Below are positions 35,331 through 45,598 of a DNA stretch of 64,000 bases, piece after piece. The notes beneath the pieces were generated by a model that was not told the origin of the DNA, ran no database searches, and saw nothing but the letters and a program-made list of their open reading frames with translations. Position 1 is the first letter of the stretch, and the number at the start of each line of letters is the position of its first letter. The DNA comes from Terfezia claveryi (lineage: Eukaryota; Ascomycota; Pezizomycetes; Pezizales; Pezizaceae), in assembly GCA_015179025.1 (NCBI GenBank), contig WHUX01000048.1, positions 1 through 64,000 of the forward strand, read 5' to 3'. The position numbers and the translations under genes are program-made.

Positions 35331-35580
35331 AAAAGCTCAAGAAAGCGAGCTCCAAAAAGGTTAAGAAAGCGAGATCGAAAAAGCTCAAGAAAGTAAGCTC
35401 GGAAAAGCTTAAAAAAGCGAGGTCAGAAAAGCTCAAGAAAGCGAGCTTCAAAAAGGTCAAGAAAGTGAGCTCGAAAAAGCCCCAAAAAGCGAGCTTGGAA
35501 AAGCTCAAGAAAGTAAGTTCGGAAAAGTGCAAGAAAGCGAGCTTGAAAAATCTCAAGAAAGTGACCTTGCAAAAGCTCAA
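35331..35580 (+). repeat. 24-bp tandem array coding K-A-Q-E-S-E-L-E
   Basis: About ten units of a 24-bp repeat of the AAAGCTCAAGAAAGCGAGCT type. In the copia pol frame each unit codes an 8-residue charged repeat (KAQESELE), so the protein would have had a long hydrophilic helical spacer between integrase and RT. Some units now carry stops (AAG to TAA). Confidence 0.85.
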
Positions 35581-36964
35581 CAAGGTACTCAAGACCCCAC
35601 CCTGTAGCAAGGGAAGTATCGAAAAAGTGCTGCAGAATGGATAGAAGAACTTGGAGAACAAAAATCTAAAAGACAATGAAAGGCTACTAAGAAAGCTACG
35701 ATCAAGGCCACTGAAAAAGCCACGATCAGAATAGTCAACTTTGACCATTTAACAGATACATAAACCAGATCCTCTGTACAAGTACATGAATGGGCAAAAT
35801 TACGAACTAAAGAAATAGAGCAATTACAGAAATATGGCATATTCATAAGTATCATTAAAGAAGATATTCCAGAAGGGACCAAGATTATGGACACTAAATG
35901 GGTCTATATAATAAAGCGAAAATTAGACAGAAGCATTAAGAAATACAAAGCCAGAAAAGTTGGGAGAGGATTTACTCAGGAGAATGGGATCAACTATGAT
36001 TCTGATAAAACCTATGCACAAATGATGAGATCCGAAATATTGAAAATCCTGCTTATACTAGCTAGGTACAAAATATAGAGAATTCGGCGGTGGGACATGG
36101 TAGCTACCTACTTGCAGGCTCTTTTACATTATAATGTCTATATTTAAGATATAAATGAAAATGGAGAGACCGAATACTAGAAGCTTAATAAAGCTTTATA
36201 TGGGCTAAAACAAGTAGGGCATGAGTGGTTTAAGACATTAGAAAAGATCTTAGTACTTGCAGGACTTCATCAATACATTAGAGATAAAGGGAACTACACA
36301 AACCATGATAATTTCTTCATTCTGGGAACTCATATTGATGATTTTATAGGAATTGTAGATAATATGATAATACTCAAAGAATTCGAAGAAAAAATCGAGG
36401 AAAAAATTGAACTTGAAAAACGTGAGAATCTAGAGAAACTCCTAGGAATTGAGCTTAAGTGGAACAATATAAAATACGGAAGTCATAATGACCCAAAAAG
36501 CACTTATAGAAACAATAGCCTCAAAATACCTTCTCCATGGTGAACTGTAATATAAGAATTCCGTACCCATTAATCCAGAAGTATATGGCAACTCTAATAA
36601 CTATTTCGAAGATGCTAAGAAATATTAAGCACTTACAGGAGGTCTACTTTATATTGCAAGAATGACAAGACCTGAGATATCTATCCATGTCAACCTTCTG
36701 GGATAGCGAGCATCTAAACCTTCCACAACAAATTATAGAGCTGCTTTAACTATTCTCCAATATCTCAAGAACACCAAGCATTTAGGACTAATTCTATGCA
36801 AACCTACGGATTTACACCTCATCATATATACAGATACATCCTACAGTGGTGAACAAGCGAGATCCCAAACAGGAGTACTTATGACTCTCAGTGATCAACT
36901 AGTAGGATAGTATATATCAGGAAACAAAATACTTTATCTCCTATGTATCAGATGCCACTGATAC

Positions 36965-38312
36965 TACTAAAGACATTCTGCCAGTTGGGGACGCCGCCCT
37001 CTGAATGTCGTGTCTAGGACGCACCACTGTCTCCGGGAGATACTGGAGGCATTCTGCTACTTAGGGATAATCTCCTCTAAATGTCCTGTCCGGGAGACAC
37101 CACTGTCTCTCAGTGTCTCTGAGTGTCCCTAAGAGACACCACGATCTCTGAGTGTCTTCGAGAGACACCACTATCTTCGGGAGACAGACCGGAGACATTC
37201 TACTACTTGGGCATGACCTCTCTAAATGTCCCGTCCAGAAGACACTACTGTCTCTAAGTGTCTCTGAGTGTCCCCGAGAGACACCACCGTCTCTGAGTGT
37301 CTCTGAGAGACACTACTGTCTTCGGGAGACAGACCGGAGACATTCTGCTACTTAGGCATGACCTCTATAGATGTCCCATCTGGGAGACACCACTGTCTTT
37401 CAGTGTCTCTAAGTGTCTCCGAGAGACACCACTGTCTCCAGAAGACAGACCAGAGACATTCTGCCACTTCGGGACAACCTCCTCCGAATATTGTATCCGG
37501 GAGACACCACTGTCTCTGAGTGTATCCGAGAGACACCACCGTCTCTGAGTGTCTCCGGGAGACAGACCGGAGACATTCTGCTACTTGGGTATGACCTCAC
37601 TAGATGTCCCATCTAGGAGACACCACTGTCTCTCAGTGTCTCTGAATGTCTCCAAGAGACACCACTGTCTCCAGGAGACAGACTGGAGACATTCTGCCAC
37701 TTCGGGACAACCTCCTCCAGATGTCGCATCCGGGAGACACCACTGTCTCTGAGTGTCTCCGAGAGACACTACCATCTCTGAGTGTCTCCGAGAGACACCA
37801 CTGTCTCCGGGAGACAGACCGGGGACATTCTGCTACTTGGGCATGACCTCTCTAGATGTCCCGTCTGGGAGACACCACTGTCTCTCAGTGTCTCTGAGTG
37901 TCTCCGAGAGACACCACCATCTCTGAGTGTCTTTGAGAGACACTACTGTCTTCGGGAGACAGACCGGAAACATTCTGCTATTTAGGCATGACTTCTTTAG
38001 ATGTCCCGTCCGGGTGACACCACTGTCTCTGAGTGTCTCTGAGTGTCCCCGAGAGATACCACTGTCTCTAAGTGTCTCCGAGAGACACCACTGTCTCCAG
38101 GAGGCAGACCAGGGACATTCTGCCACTTAGGGATGACCTCCTCCGGATATCGCATCCGGGAGACACCACTGTCTCTGAGTGTTTCCGAGAGACACCACTG
38201 TCTTTGGGAGACAGACCGGAGACATTCTGCTACTTGGGGACGACCTTCTCCAGATGTTGAGTCTGGGAGACACCACTGCCTCTGGGTGTCTGTGAGTGTC
38301 TTTAAGAGACCA
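36965..38312. repeat. GAGACACCACTGTCTC minisatellite, about 1.35 kb
   Basis: Eleven copies of the anchor CATTCTGC(C/T)AC occur at spacings of roughly 77-147 bp; between them are variable numbers of imperfectly palindromic units of the GAGTGTCTCTGAGAGACACCACTGTCTC kind. Spacing near 116 and 145 bp alternates, which suggests higher-order units. Open frames on both strands here are by-products of the repeat and not genes. Confidence 0.9.
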
Positions 38313-38850
38313 TTACCCCACTGGAGTCTCCTGGCATATGCCCTGCCTATTGGGTGCTCCTACCGTCCATCCTCCTGATCATTGTCTTCGTATTGTACAC
38401 TCTCTTATGCTGTTCACTCAGCGTCACCCATTGTCTGTCTCCCAGTGAACTCCTATTGTCTCTTGTCGACTACCTGCCTCCCAGAGTTCCATAATTACCT
38501 AATATATCCCCTTGCCACCTTAGTCTCCTAGTGACCTCTAACTTGCAAATTGTCTCATACACATTGGTGGCCATTCAGAAGCCTAGCATTGCCTTTCCAT
38601 AGCACTCCCTATTTATTTGTCCTCCTATACAATCTTCGTATCCCTTCTATCCACTAATATACATTCAACCTGAGTCCAATATCTTCTCCATATCCCAACA
38701 TTATAAACAAAATCAACAAAAATATAATAGAGATCAACTAGCTCAAAAAATATAATTCTTCATCTGCCCCCCCCAAAAAAAAAAAAAAACCAATTACCTT
38801 ATACCGGTCACCCTTAACCACTTACATGACACTCATAACCCTTCCCACTC
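38313..38850. other. Spacer between minisatellite and ORF2 relic
   Basis: Pyrimidine-rich, no recognised gene. Ends with a C8 A15 run near 38767-38790. It may hold the 3' end of the ORF2 relic. Confidence 0.35.
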
Positions 38851-40889
38851 TTATACTACCTCCACGTCCTCCACATCGTCCTCGTCCTCCTCATCCTCCT
38901 CATCCTACTCATCCTCGTCATCCTTGTCATCCTCGTTGTCTCCCTTGTCCCCTTCATCATCCTTGTTGTATCCCTCGTCTGCCTTGTCTACCCCACCTGC
39001 CTTATCTACCTCATGTACCTCCTGATCATCCTTCTGTTGCTGATTACCCGTACCTCCACCCTTGTGTGCTGTGCCATACCCTCCATCCCTATCCATACCC
39101 TCATCGTCCCCACCATACGCAAGTTCTATTCCCTTGATCATGTCTGAACTATCTAGTTCACCATATAGTTGAGTCGGCTCCTGCTCATCCTCACTTGTGT
39201 CCTTTTCCATTGAACTATCCACATAATCTACCACAAGGTCTTATGCCGCCACCTTCTCAAGATCTGCTCGAAGTTGTTTGGCATACTCCTTCATCTCTTC
39301 CGCATCAACCTCATATGCACTGTTGGGGACCCACTTTACCCACGTACCAGATTTTTGGCTTTTTCTCACAATATCTGACTTTAGCACACTAATCAGTATG
39401 CTCTACATGTTGGTCGGCATAGCTCCCCATTGTTTGATTAGTCTGGTAAAGTGCCCTATACAGATTGTCAGTAGCAAGGCAGCTCTTTTCCAGACTCCCC
39501 AACTTACTGATTGAGTTTGTATAGTTGAAGTCCTCACCCACCACATATTCCTTAGTCTCATAGTACTGCAGGGTGTCGTATAGGACTATAAAGATCAGAC
39601 AAATAAATTGACTACTGATCTTTGTGATGAAGTCTTTATTCAGGTTCCCTAATTTCTTGGGGCTGCTGAAGAACTCCTGGTAAATGAAAACTATTGCCTC
39701 TTGGGCTCGAAAATGGAACCCATAGTTCTGATATTGATCAGACGTTCTGTATCTTATGTCAGGTTTTACAGACTCTGAACGTACCTCTCGTCTCTCTTAT
39801 GCACATGTGAATCGGTCCTTTCTCAGTAACCACTTGATATGTTTCTTTATGAACCCTAGAGAGCAATTCTGTTCAAATTCATAAAGTTGGGGTATTGTCT
39901 TCTTCGCGTTATAGGTGAGATACGCTCTTGTAGGTGACTGGATGCTTTGTAACTATAGCTAGCTGATCAGTGTCTAGACTCTTCATGCAGATACCATGTC
40001 ATAACATATATAGGCATCCACCTGGCTGTCCCTAGTATAATCAATCCTAAACCTAACTTCAACCTTAGACCACAACATCTCCAGAATAACCTGTGAATGC
40101 TGAGGGTCTGGCAGCAGATCCTCAAACAGTGTTGCAGACTCCATTTCATTCACTGCCACTTCTATCATATCTCGCAGATTCCCTGTAAATTGGTTAATAC
40201 TTCGGTTTCTTTTGATTCCTTGCCTCTTCTTCTTCACCACACTTATGTGAATGTTCATTAATAGATCTTCTGCATCTGCAACCAGCTCGCAATTGTACCG
40301 GGGCTGCCATTGAGCACTTTCCAGCCAATCTATCAGGGAGGACTGTGAGCCCCTGTCTGGAATAAGATTGGCATCCGAAAAAGACCTTTGTATCGTTGAG
40401 GGTATAAAGCTACCTCCCAGAGTCACAAGATTCTATACTGTCAGCTTATTATATTTGATTTCACTTTTGGGAATGTAGCCCTACACTAGAGGATGTTTGG
40501 AGGACAGCCGAAGATACTTGCCTACTCACAGTAGCGCTCATCCTAGCCTTCAAGGAGGTTCTGGAGGGGCCAGTATATAAGCTCATCTATTGCCAAACTC
40601 CACAGATTAGCTTCCACCATATTTTTGGAATCTGGATGGGAATATTAGTTACTCTTGCCTCCGGAAAGTTTACCCTCCTGGCAAAAACCTGGGTTTCCAG
40701 GACTAAAGTTGTACATCCATCTCCACCTAACTCTGGAGCACATGATATCCGGATGGTAGCAGACTGTGAGGACCTTTTCAAGTGTGAAATGAGATTTGTT
40801 TAGGCACTACGAAGATCATGGCCTGAGGCAGTACGTTTTCTGCTCTATTGCAGTTGCTTTCCCTTTCCTTTAGTTGCCATCACTGCATC
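38851..40889 (-). pseudogene. Decayed unknown reading frame ORF2 with acidic tail
   Basis: Minus-strand frame starting MATKGKGKQLQ at 40889. Stops fall after LQ, SA and WQ where CAG or CAA is a likely parent codon. The text continues as LISHLKRSSQSATIRISCAP, VNFPEARVTNIPIQIP, then in another frame FIPSTIQRSFSDANLIPDRG and, in the same frame, KTIPQLYEFEQNCSLGFIKK and ICLIFIVLYDTLQYYETKEY, and ends with a strongly acidic Asp/Glu tail (39234-38851). I cannot assign a family. The middle part has a loose feel of DUF6532-type proteins linked to fungal transposons, but this is weak. Together with ORF1 (42125-43315) it could be a two-gene mobile element. Confidence 0.45.
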
Positions 40890-42124
40890 GATAATAGTGG
40901 GAGGGCAGAGACAGATCTTGGACGTAAGGCAGTGGCCTCCATTTATTTAATCTTTTGAACATGACGATACTGAGTTTCATTGTCGACAACGTTAGATTGG
41001 GGCTGGCAGTCACTGGCCTGTCTGTGTCCGTTCTAGTCGTTCTTTATCTATGTCCAGCATCTATGATAATGTTGAGGTATTTGCTGATAATATTGGATTG
41101 GGGCTGGCTGATATTGAAAGGTTACTATGAGCAGAGGTATTGCAGTAGTAATTACGGAGGTAGTAGCAGTGGACAGTAGTTCTTATAAAGCAGAGCGTGT
41201 GAGCGAACAGAAGTGTGAGAGAGCAAATGGTAGAACTATGTCGATAGTAAACAGTCTATTGAGTCTAATCAAGAAGTGTGTAGAACTAGGTATAGGGTTA
41301 GGAAACTCGTATATAATAGTACAAGTTGAGGGTAAAGATCTAGTAAGAGAGTCTAAGTTACATAACCTAAGAATAGTATATCGTGCATATGTAAATAAAG
41401 AAATATATAGAGGTATGCGACTGAGACAGTAATTTAAGTCAACAAATATAACAAAAAGTCATAGAAGATGTGATCGTTGAGTCATGACAACTGAGACAAG
41501 TAAGCAGTAATCTTAAGTAGTAAAGCAGCATCATGCAACGATAATAGATACTAAGTTAGGAAAGTAAGCAAAGATAATAGGAATATGTGAATGACATGTG
41601 AACACATATGAAAGAAATAATACAGAATTCCTTAATCGGGTAGCAAGTGTCTATATTGGGTATCAGCTTGATGTGGAAGTAATCATAAGAAAGAATGATA
41701 TATTGTATGGAAATACTTAACTATATCGAAAGGGAATGATTATTTTCAACAGCTGACACTGGCCCCTCTATGTCTGTATTAGTCTGTTCTTCATCATGTC
41801 ATATAATTACCTTTGATTTTGTCCGAGCTTGTTCTGTAACATAGTGCAGATACTCTTTCTAATTGCAAAAATTGACAAAATTCCTACTACACACACTAAT
41901 ATATATAACGATGATACAGATAGCAACCAGAAGCACGCTAGTATTTACTTGTCCTCGTCCGACTCCCTCTGTACCATTCCTAACCAGGTAGGTGCAGCCC
42001 TAGGCTGGGATATTCCTAACCCAATCCCACCACCCATACCCGCTCCTCACCTGCCACGCATACCTCCTCTTGCAACAGCATCAAGACACCTGCGAGCCAT
42101 GCTAGGCCCTCCACGGCCTGCACC
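40890..42124. other. Spacer between two decayed unknown frames
   Basis: No supported gene. The word AGATTGGGGCTGGC occurs near 40993 and, slightly changed, near 41095 within a longer imperfect duplication. If ORF1 and ORF2 were one element this would be its central non-coding part, including the ORF2 promoter. Confidence 0.3.
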
Positions 42125-43315
42125 CTACCTCCTATGATCTACTCCATAGGCTGCCCCACCACCTGTGGACGCTACTACAAGTCCCGGTGGCTTCACCTCC
42201 ACTTGTACGTCTAGCATTATCTCTTCTGAGTACCCAGATACAATTTGTACCCCCAGCCAAAAATTACTACTCATGCCCAATGGAAGGAGCATCCACCTCT
42301 GTGTATTGTCTAGCACATAACAGCAGACTATCTTACGAACAACGCCTAGTTCCAATGGCAAGAATGGCTGGCACCGCAACTGAAGCTCTACCATCGTATG
42401 TGCATGGATTGTCACCGTCTATAACTGGGTATTGGGCTGAAACAACCAACCCCTGCAATTCACATCTGCCATATGATTTTCAGGGGTTATGATATGGATT
42501 CGGATGGATGTTGGTAGGCCTGCCATAAATGGTGCCCCACCAGCTGGGACAGGGCGACGACAGGTAAGACGGGCTAGCACGCCACCTGCAATTAACCCTG
42601 TACGGGAGCCCTGTCTTGGCATACTGGCACGGGGAACCAAGTTGGGAACGCGCACCATCCCTGGTGGCATAGGTGGCACAGGTGGCAGAGCTGCTAGCGG
42701 CGGCACTACTACAGCCGGACGCCCAAGGTCTCCCATTGCTCCGTGAGCAGATCTTCGGTCTCTTTCCGTATTTGATTCCATTATAGCATTTAGTAGGGCC
42801 GCACTAGCTTTCCTCCTTGAATTACGCAACATATATGAGGGTCACGTCGAGGGAGCTCCAAACTCCTATGCGTCTGGTAGCGGCCACCTTCGGGGCTCCA
42901 CTGCTAGTGCGTTGGGGTTCCCAGCACGATATGCTGCGCGTGCTCTGTATATCACCTCCCATATATTTTGTCTACTATTCCTGGCCTTTTTTGCAATATC
43001 TTCACACAGGGTCCACACACACCTATGTATGTCATCCGTATCATAGTTCACTTGCCCCCGAGGGGCTATTGCAGGCTGCCCAGCAGCCCACTTGCAGAAT
43101 GCCCCCTATTTATTCGATCCTGCCTCCCCAGAACCAAAGCAATCCCAATTTTGTACTCCTCGATGAATCTGCCCTCTCCATAGTGTGTAGAGTTGGGGAG
43201 AGATGCCTGGATCAAAAAAACTAACCCTCTTGGCAGCCCACTTAATAGTTGGTTTAGGCTCCTCCACATCTGCACTGTCTCTGTTGGTGTGAGCCCTATT
43301 TCTTCTAGGAGGCAT
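42125..43315 (-). pseudogene. Decayed unknown reading frame ORF1, one frame with three TAG stops
   Basis: A single minus-strand frame of about 396 codons from MPPRRNRAHTNRDSADVEEP. It is interrupted by only three stops, all TAG as read by me (near 43106, 42866 and 42419), with no frameshift. The N-terminus is basic, then FFDPGISPQLYTLWRGQIHRG, GAFCKWAAGQPAIAPRGQVN, a helix (CEDIAKKARNSRQNIWEVIYRARAAYRAG), a proline-rich middle (PPLAALPPVPPMPPG) and a C-terminal part with beta-like text (IRIHIITPENHMADVNCRGW). Family unknown. The even spread of amber codons fits C-to-T or G-to-A decay of Gln or Trp codons in an otherwise intact gene. Confidence 0.5.
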
Positions 43316-43589
43316 TTACTTCAATGTAAGTATCTCTGAACATAGTTAGTCTATGTACATATGGTGAAGATCTCCCAGAAATTTACTAGAATAGCTGTAG
43401 ATAATTAGATCTAAGAGTAGGTATGTGGAACAAGGATATCCCAGTCTTGTATGCGACCCTAAATAGCCAATATGGTGGAGAGAAAATGTTTACCGCATTC
43501 GGTATCTAATAAAGCAAACAAATAATAATCATTGGGATTCCCAGCATCTTCTTATAGGATCTTTGAACGTATGGTCAAACTTATAATGA

Positions 43590-43802
43590 GTTATCAGATT
43601 AACACTTCTATATAAGCTACCGCTTTTACATAGTTAATACAATAAGACCCAAGCGGTATTCTAAGTCTCATATAGCTTTACTCTTATCGAGTCAGCTTTA
43701 TACCCGAGTTGCTACTACGTTCATACTTGTACTTTATTACCAATCACCCCTTATACCTCTACTACCGACTTGTATATTTATAGCTACAGCCTGCCTATAA
43801 CA
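43590..43802 (+). repeat. Fragment of an element-A LTR
   Basis: The last about 213 bp of an A-type LTR in plus orientation: CTTCTATATAAGCTACCGCT, then CAATAAGACCCAAGCGGT and the end GCCTATAACA. Closest to the LTR at 30697-31320. The rest of the LTR is missing at its left, where it meets the ORF1 flank (43316-43589, no gene seen). Confidence 0.8.
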
Positions 43803-43819
43803 TACAGATATCCTATATC

Positions 43820-44382
43820 TGTAACAACCGTGTGTTCAGTTGTCATCACCTGCGATCACAGGTAACGGGTCATTGCTATTGTTGTCTTTGTTATCACCTG
43901 TGATCGCAGGTGATGGGTTATTGTTATCGTTACCTTGCTTGGCTTCCGAGATAGGGAAGCTTATTTCCCCCATTGCCCTGGCCGGGTTATGTATATATAG
44001 AGCCTGTCCCTCGTACTGTCGTTGGATCCCCATCCAAAGTCTTGTATACCCAATACAGGATCTTGCTTCTCCCAGTGCTCGTGCACCTCCCTTGTGCACC
44101 TCCTTGTCTTATGAAACAGCTCTGCAGCAACAGCTGTCTCCTTCCGACACACGCGGCAACTACTTCCACATGTCTCTGGCCTCTTGCCTTTGTCCCTGTC
44201 CCAGTCTTCCCCAGTCACACAAGTAGCATTCCTATGTGTATGTGTTACCCTAGCCCTGCCCTGGCCTTGCCCCTAGCCTTTCCCCTGATCACACACGTAG
44301 CGCTCCTACGTGTGTCTCACCTTGTTCTTGTCCTCGCCCCGGCGTACCCCTTGGTCGCCTTGTCCCCTGAACCCACGTTACA
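43820..44382 (+). repeat. 5' LTR of B1
   Basis: 563 bp, TGTAAC...GTTACA. Starts with palindromic CACCTGCGATCACAGG units; a TATATATAG box near 43991 and the hairpin GTTGGATCCCCATCCAA-like stretch downstream fit a transcription start region. Confidence 0.9.
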
Positions 44383-44413
44383 CTACATTGGATTGCTCTA
44401 ACCAACCGGTACA

Positions 44414-45577
44414 ATGTCCGAACCAACCCTGTTACCTACCGACAGGTTCCAAGCATAGTGGGAAACCCTAATACCCTCAGACCCAGTCCAGCTGTTGGAA
44501 TACCGCCGAATGGCCATCGATATCTTCACCGCCACCTATAAGATTAGCGAAAAACAAGGAGCGGAGCTCCAGGACATCCAACGAAGGCTGAAAGAAGCCA
44601 AAGATGAAATCCTCCTTCTCCGAGAAGACCTCACAGACGACCGAGTAACTATGCGCAATCTCAACCGTGCCCTTGCCGCTGCAACCGCATAGGTACCTGC
44701 GACCGCCACGCCCACCAAAACCCAAGACCTTCCCACCCCACTCAAATTTAACGGTGAACGGGCCTGCCTCAAGGCCTGGAAAAACTCCATCAATATTAAG
44801 CTCAACGGAGACGCTGCTAAGTTTCCAACCACCCAGCATAAACTCGCTTACGTTTACGGCCTACTGGAGGGGAAGGCTCTGGACCAAGTCCAGCCCTATG
44901 TTTTGGAAACAGGTATCAAACTAGCGGATATCCCTACCCTATTCGTGATCCTCGACCGAGCATTTGGAGACCCGGACCCAAAGGGAACGGCCACCCTAGC
45001 CCTACGGGCCCTCCGACAAAGAAACACTGACCTGGCCACCTATGTGGCAGAATTCTCTAGGCTAGCTGCGGAGGTCGAATGGAGCGACAAGATCAAACTG
45101 GATCAATTCCAGGAAGGCTTAAGTGTGGAACTGAGACAGGCACTTATCAACTTCCCAGACGTCCACACCCTTGAAGAATTCATTGATCAGGCCAGCCGAT
45201 TAGAGCAAAAGATAGCCAGGTTTAGAAACAGCCTTAAGGCCTCCTCTACAACAGCACCCTCACGATCGACCTTTTCAGCACCTCGCCTCCAGCCACAGGC
45301 CCCTGTAACCCCCCCGAACAAGCCAGCCCACTCTTCTCTCGAGGCAGGTGAACCGGCCCCTATGGACTTATCCTCGGGCAGACCCCGCTTGACCCAAAAA
45401 GAGAGAGAACGCTGCCGGAATAATGGGCTATGTATAGCCTGTAGGAAGGCCGACCACTTTATCGCAGCTTGCCCCTTTCAAAAGAAGCGCTCCCTCGCCA
45501 TCCACGCTATCTCCGATACCCCAGTGCCTAGGATTGAGGAGCTTGATGAGTCGGGAAAAGCCCTGTCCCTTGCCTAG
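44414..45577 (+). pseudogene. B1 gag
   Basis: Frame from ATG 44414 to TAG 45575-45577 (388 codons). An N-terminal helical part (LQDIQRRLKEAKDEILLLRE) is followed by a capsid region (TPLKFNGERACLKAWKNSIN, ILDRAFGDPDPKGTATLAL, LDQFQEGLSVELRQALI) and a CCHC zinc knuckle CIACRKADHFIAAC. Two in-frame TAG codons interrupt it at 44456-44458 and 44690-44692. The second lies between the helical part and the capsid, at the same place where B2 and B3 also have TAG. The true gag end overlaps pol in the -1 frame. Confidence 0.85.
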
Positions 45578-45598
45578 TTACTGACACTAGCAAGGGAC
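45553..45598 (+). promoter_or_regulatory. Probable -1 ribosomal frameshift signal, gag to pol
   Basis: Heptamer GGGAAAA (45553-45559) is in the correct phase (G GGA AAA). After a 5-nt spacer come GTCCCTTGC (45565-45573) and its perfect complement GCAAGGGAC (45590-45598), with a 16-nt loop containing the gag stop. The pol frame is open upstream from 45547, so the frames overlap and pol is in the -1 frame. Confidence 0.75.

Larger units (their letters stand above)
33061..36950 (+). pseudogene. Copia element C2 relic: integrase end, RT, RNase H
   Basis: Degenerate, AT-rich Ty1/copia sequence. Integrase C-terminus (WGDKFYTLK before, and LNTELQQRGITLKEAV after, the nested element; then NAIVERTNRK, AVYTKNQVPYKGLNGK, APREYTAWIVGY with stops). 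Then a 24-bp repeat array, then RT: TKWVYIIKRKLDRSIKKYKA at 35893, GRGFTQENGINY, LNKALYGLKQ near 36185, ILGTHIDDFIG near 36320 in place of the YVDD box, and RNase H-like text after 36640. Many stops. The left end is cut by the LTR of B3 and the right end passes into a minisatellite. Not functional. Confidence 0.85.

Noticed and set aside
37152..38378. Many overlapping open frames (60-111 codons) on both strands, rich in Ser, Arg and Thr
   Set aside because: They arise from the GAGACACC minisatellite, which lacks stops in several frames. No start context or family resemblance.
38826..39137. Plus-strand frame rich in Pro, His and Leu
   Set aside because: It is the complement of the acidic tail of the ORF2 relic, which fits better as coding because it continues a longer frame.
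42125..43315. Use of TAG as a sense codon (altered genetic code)
   Set aside because: Neighbouring host genes use TAG as a real stop (for example tetraspanin and the DUF3684 gene), and the amber codons are limited to repeats, where Gln or Trp codons stand in sister copies.
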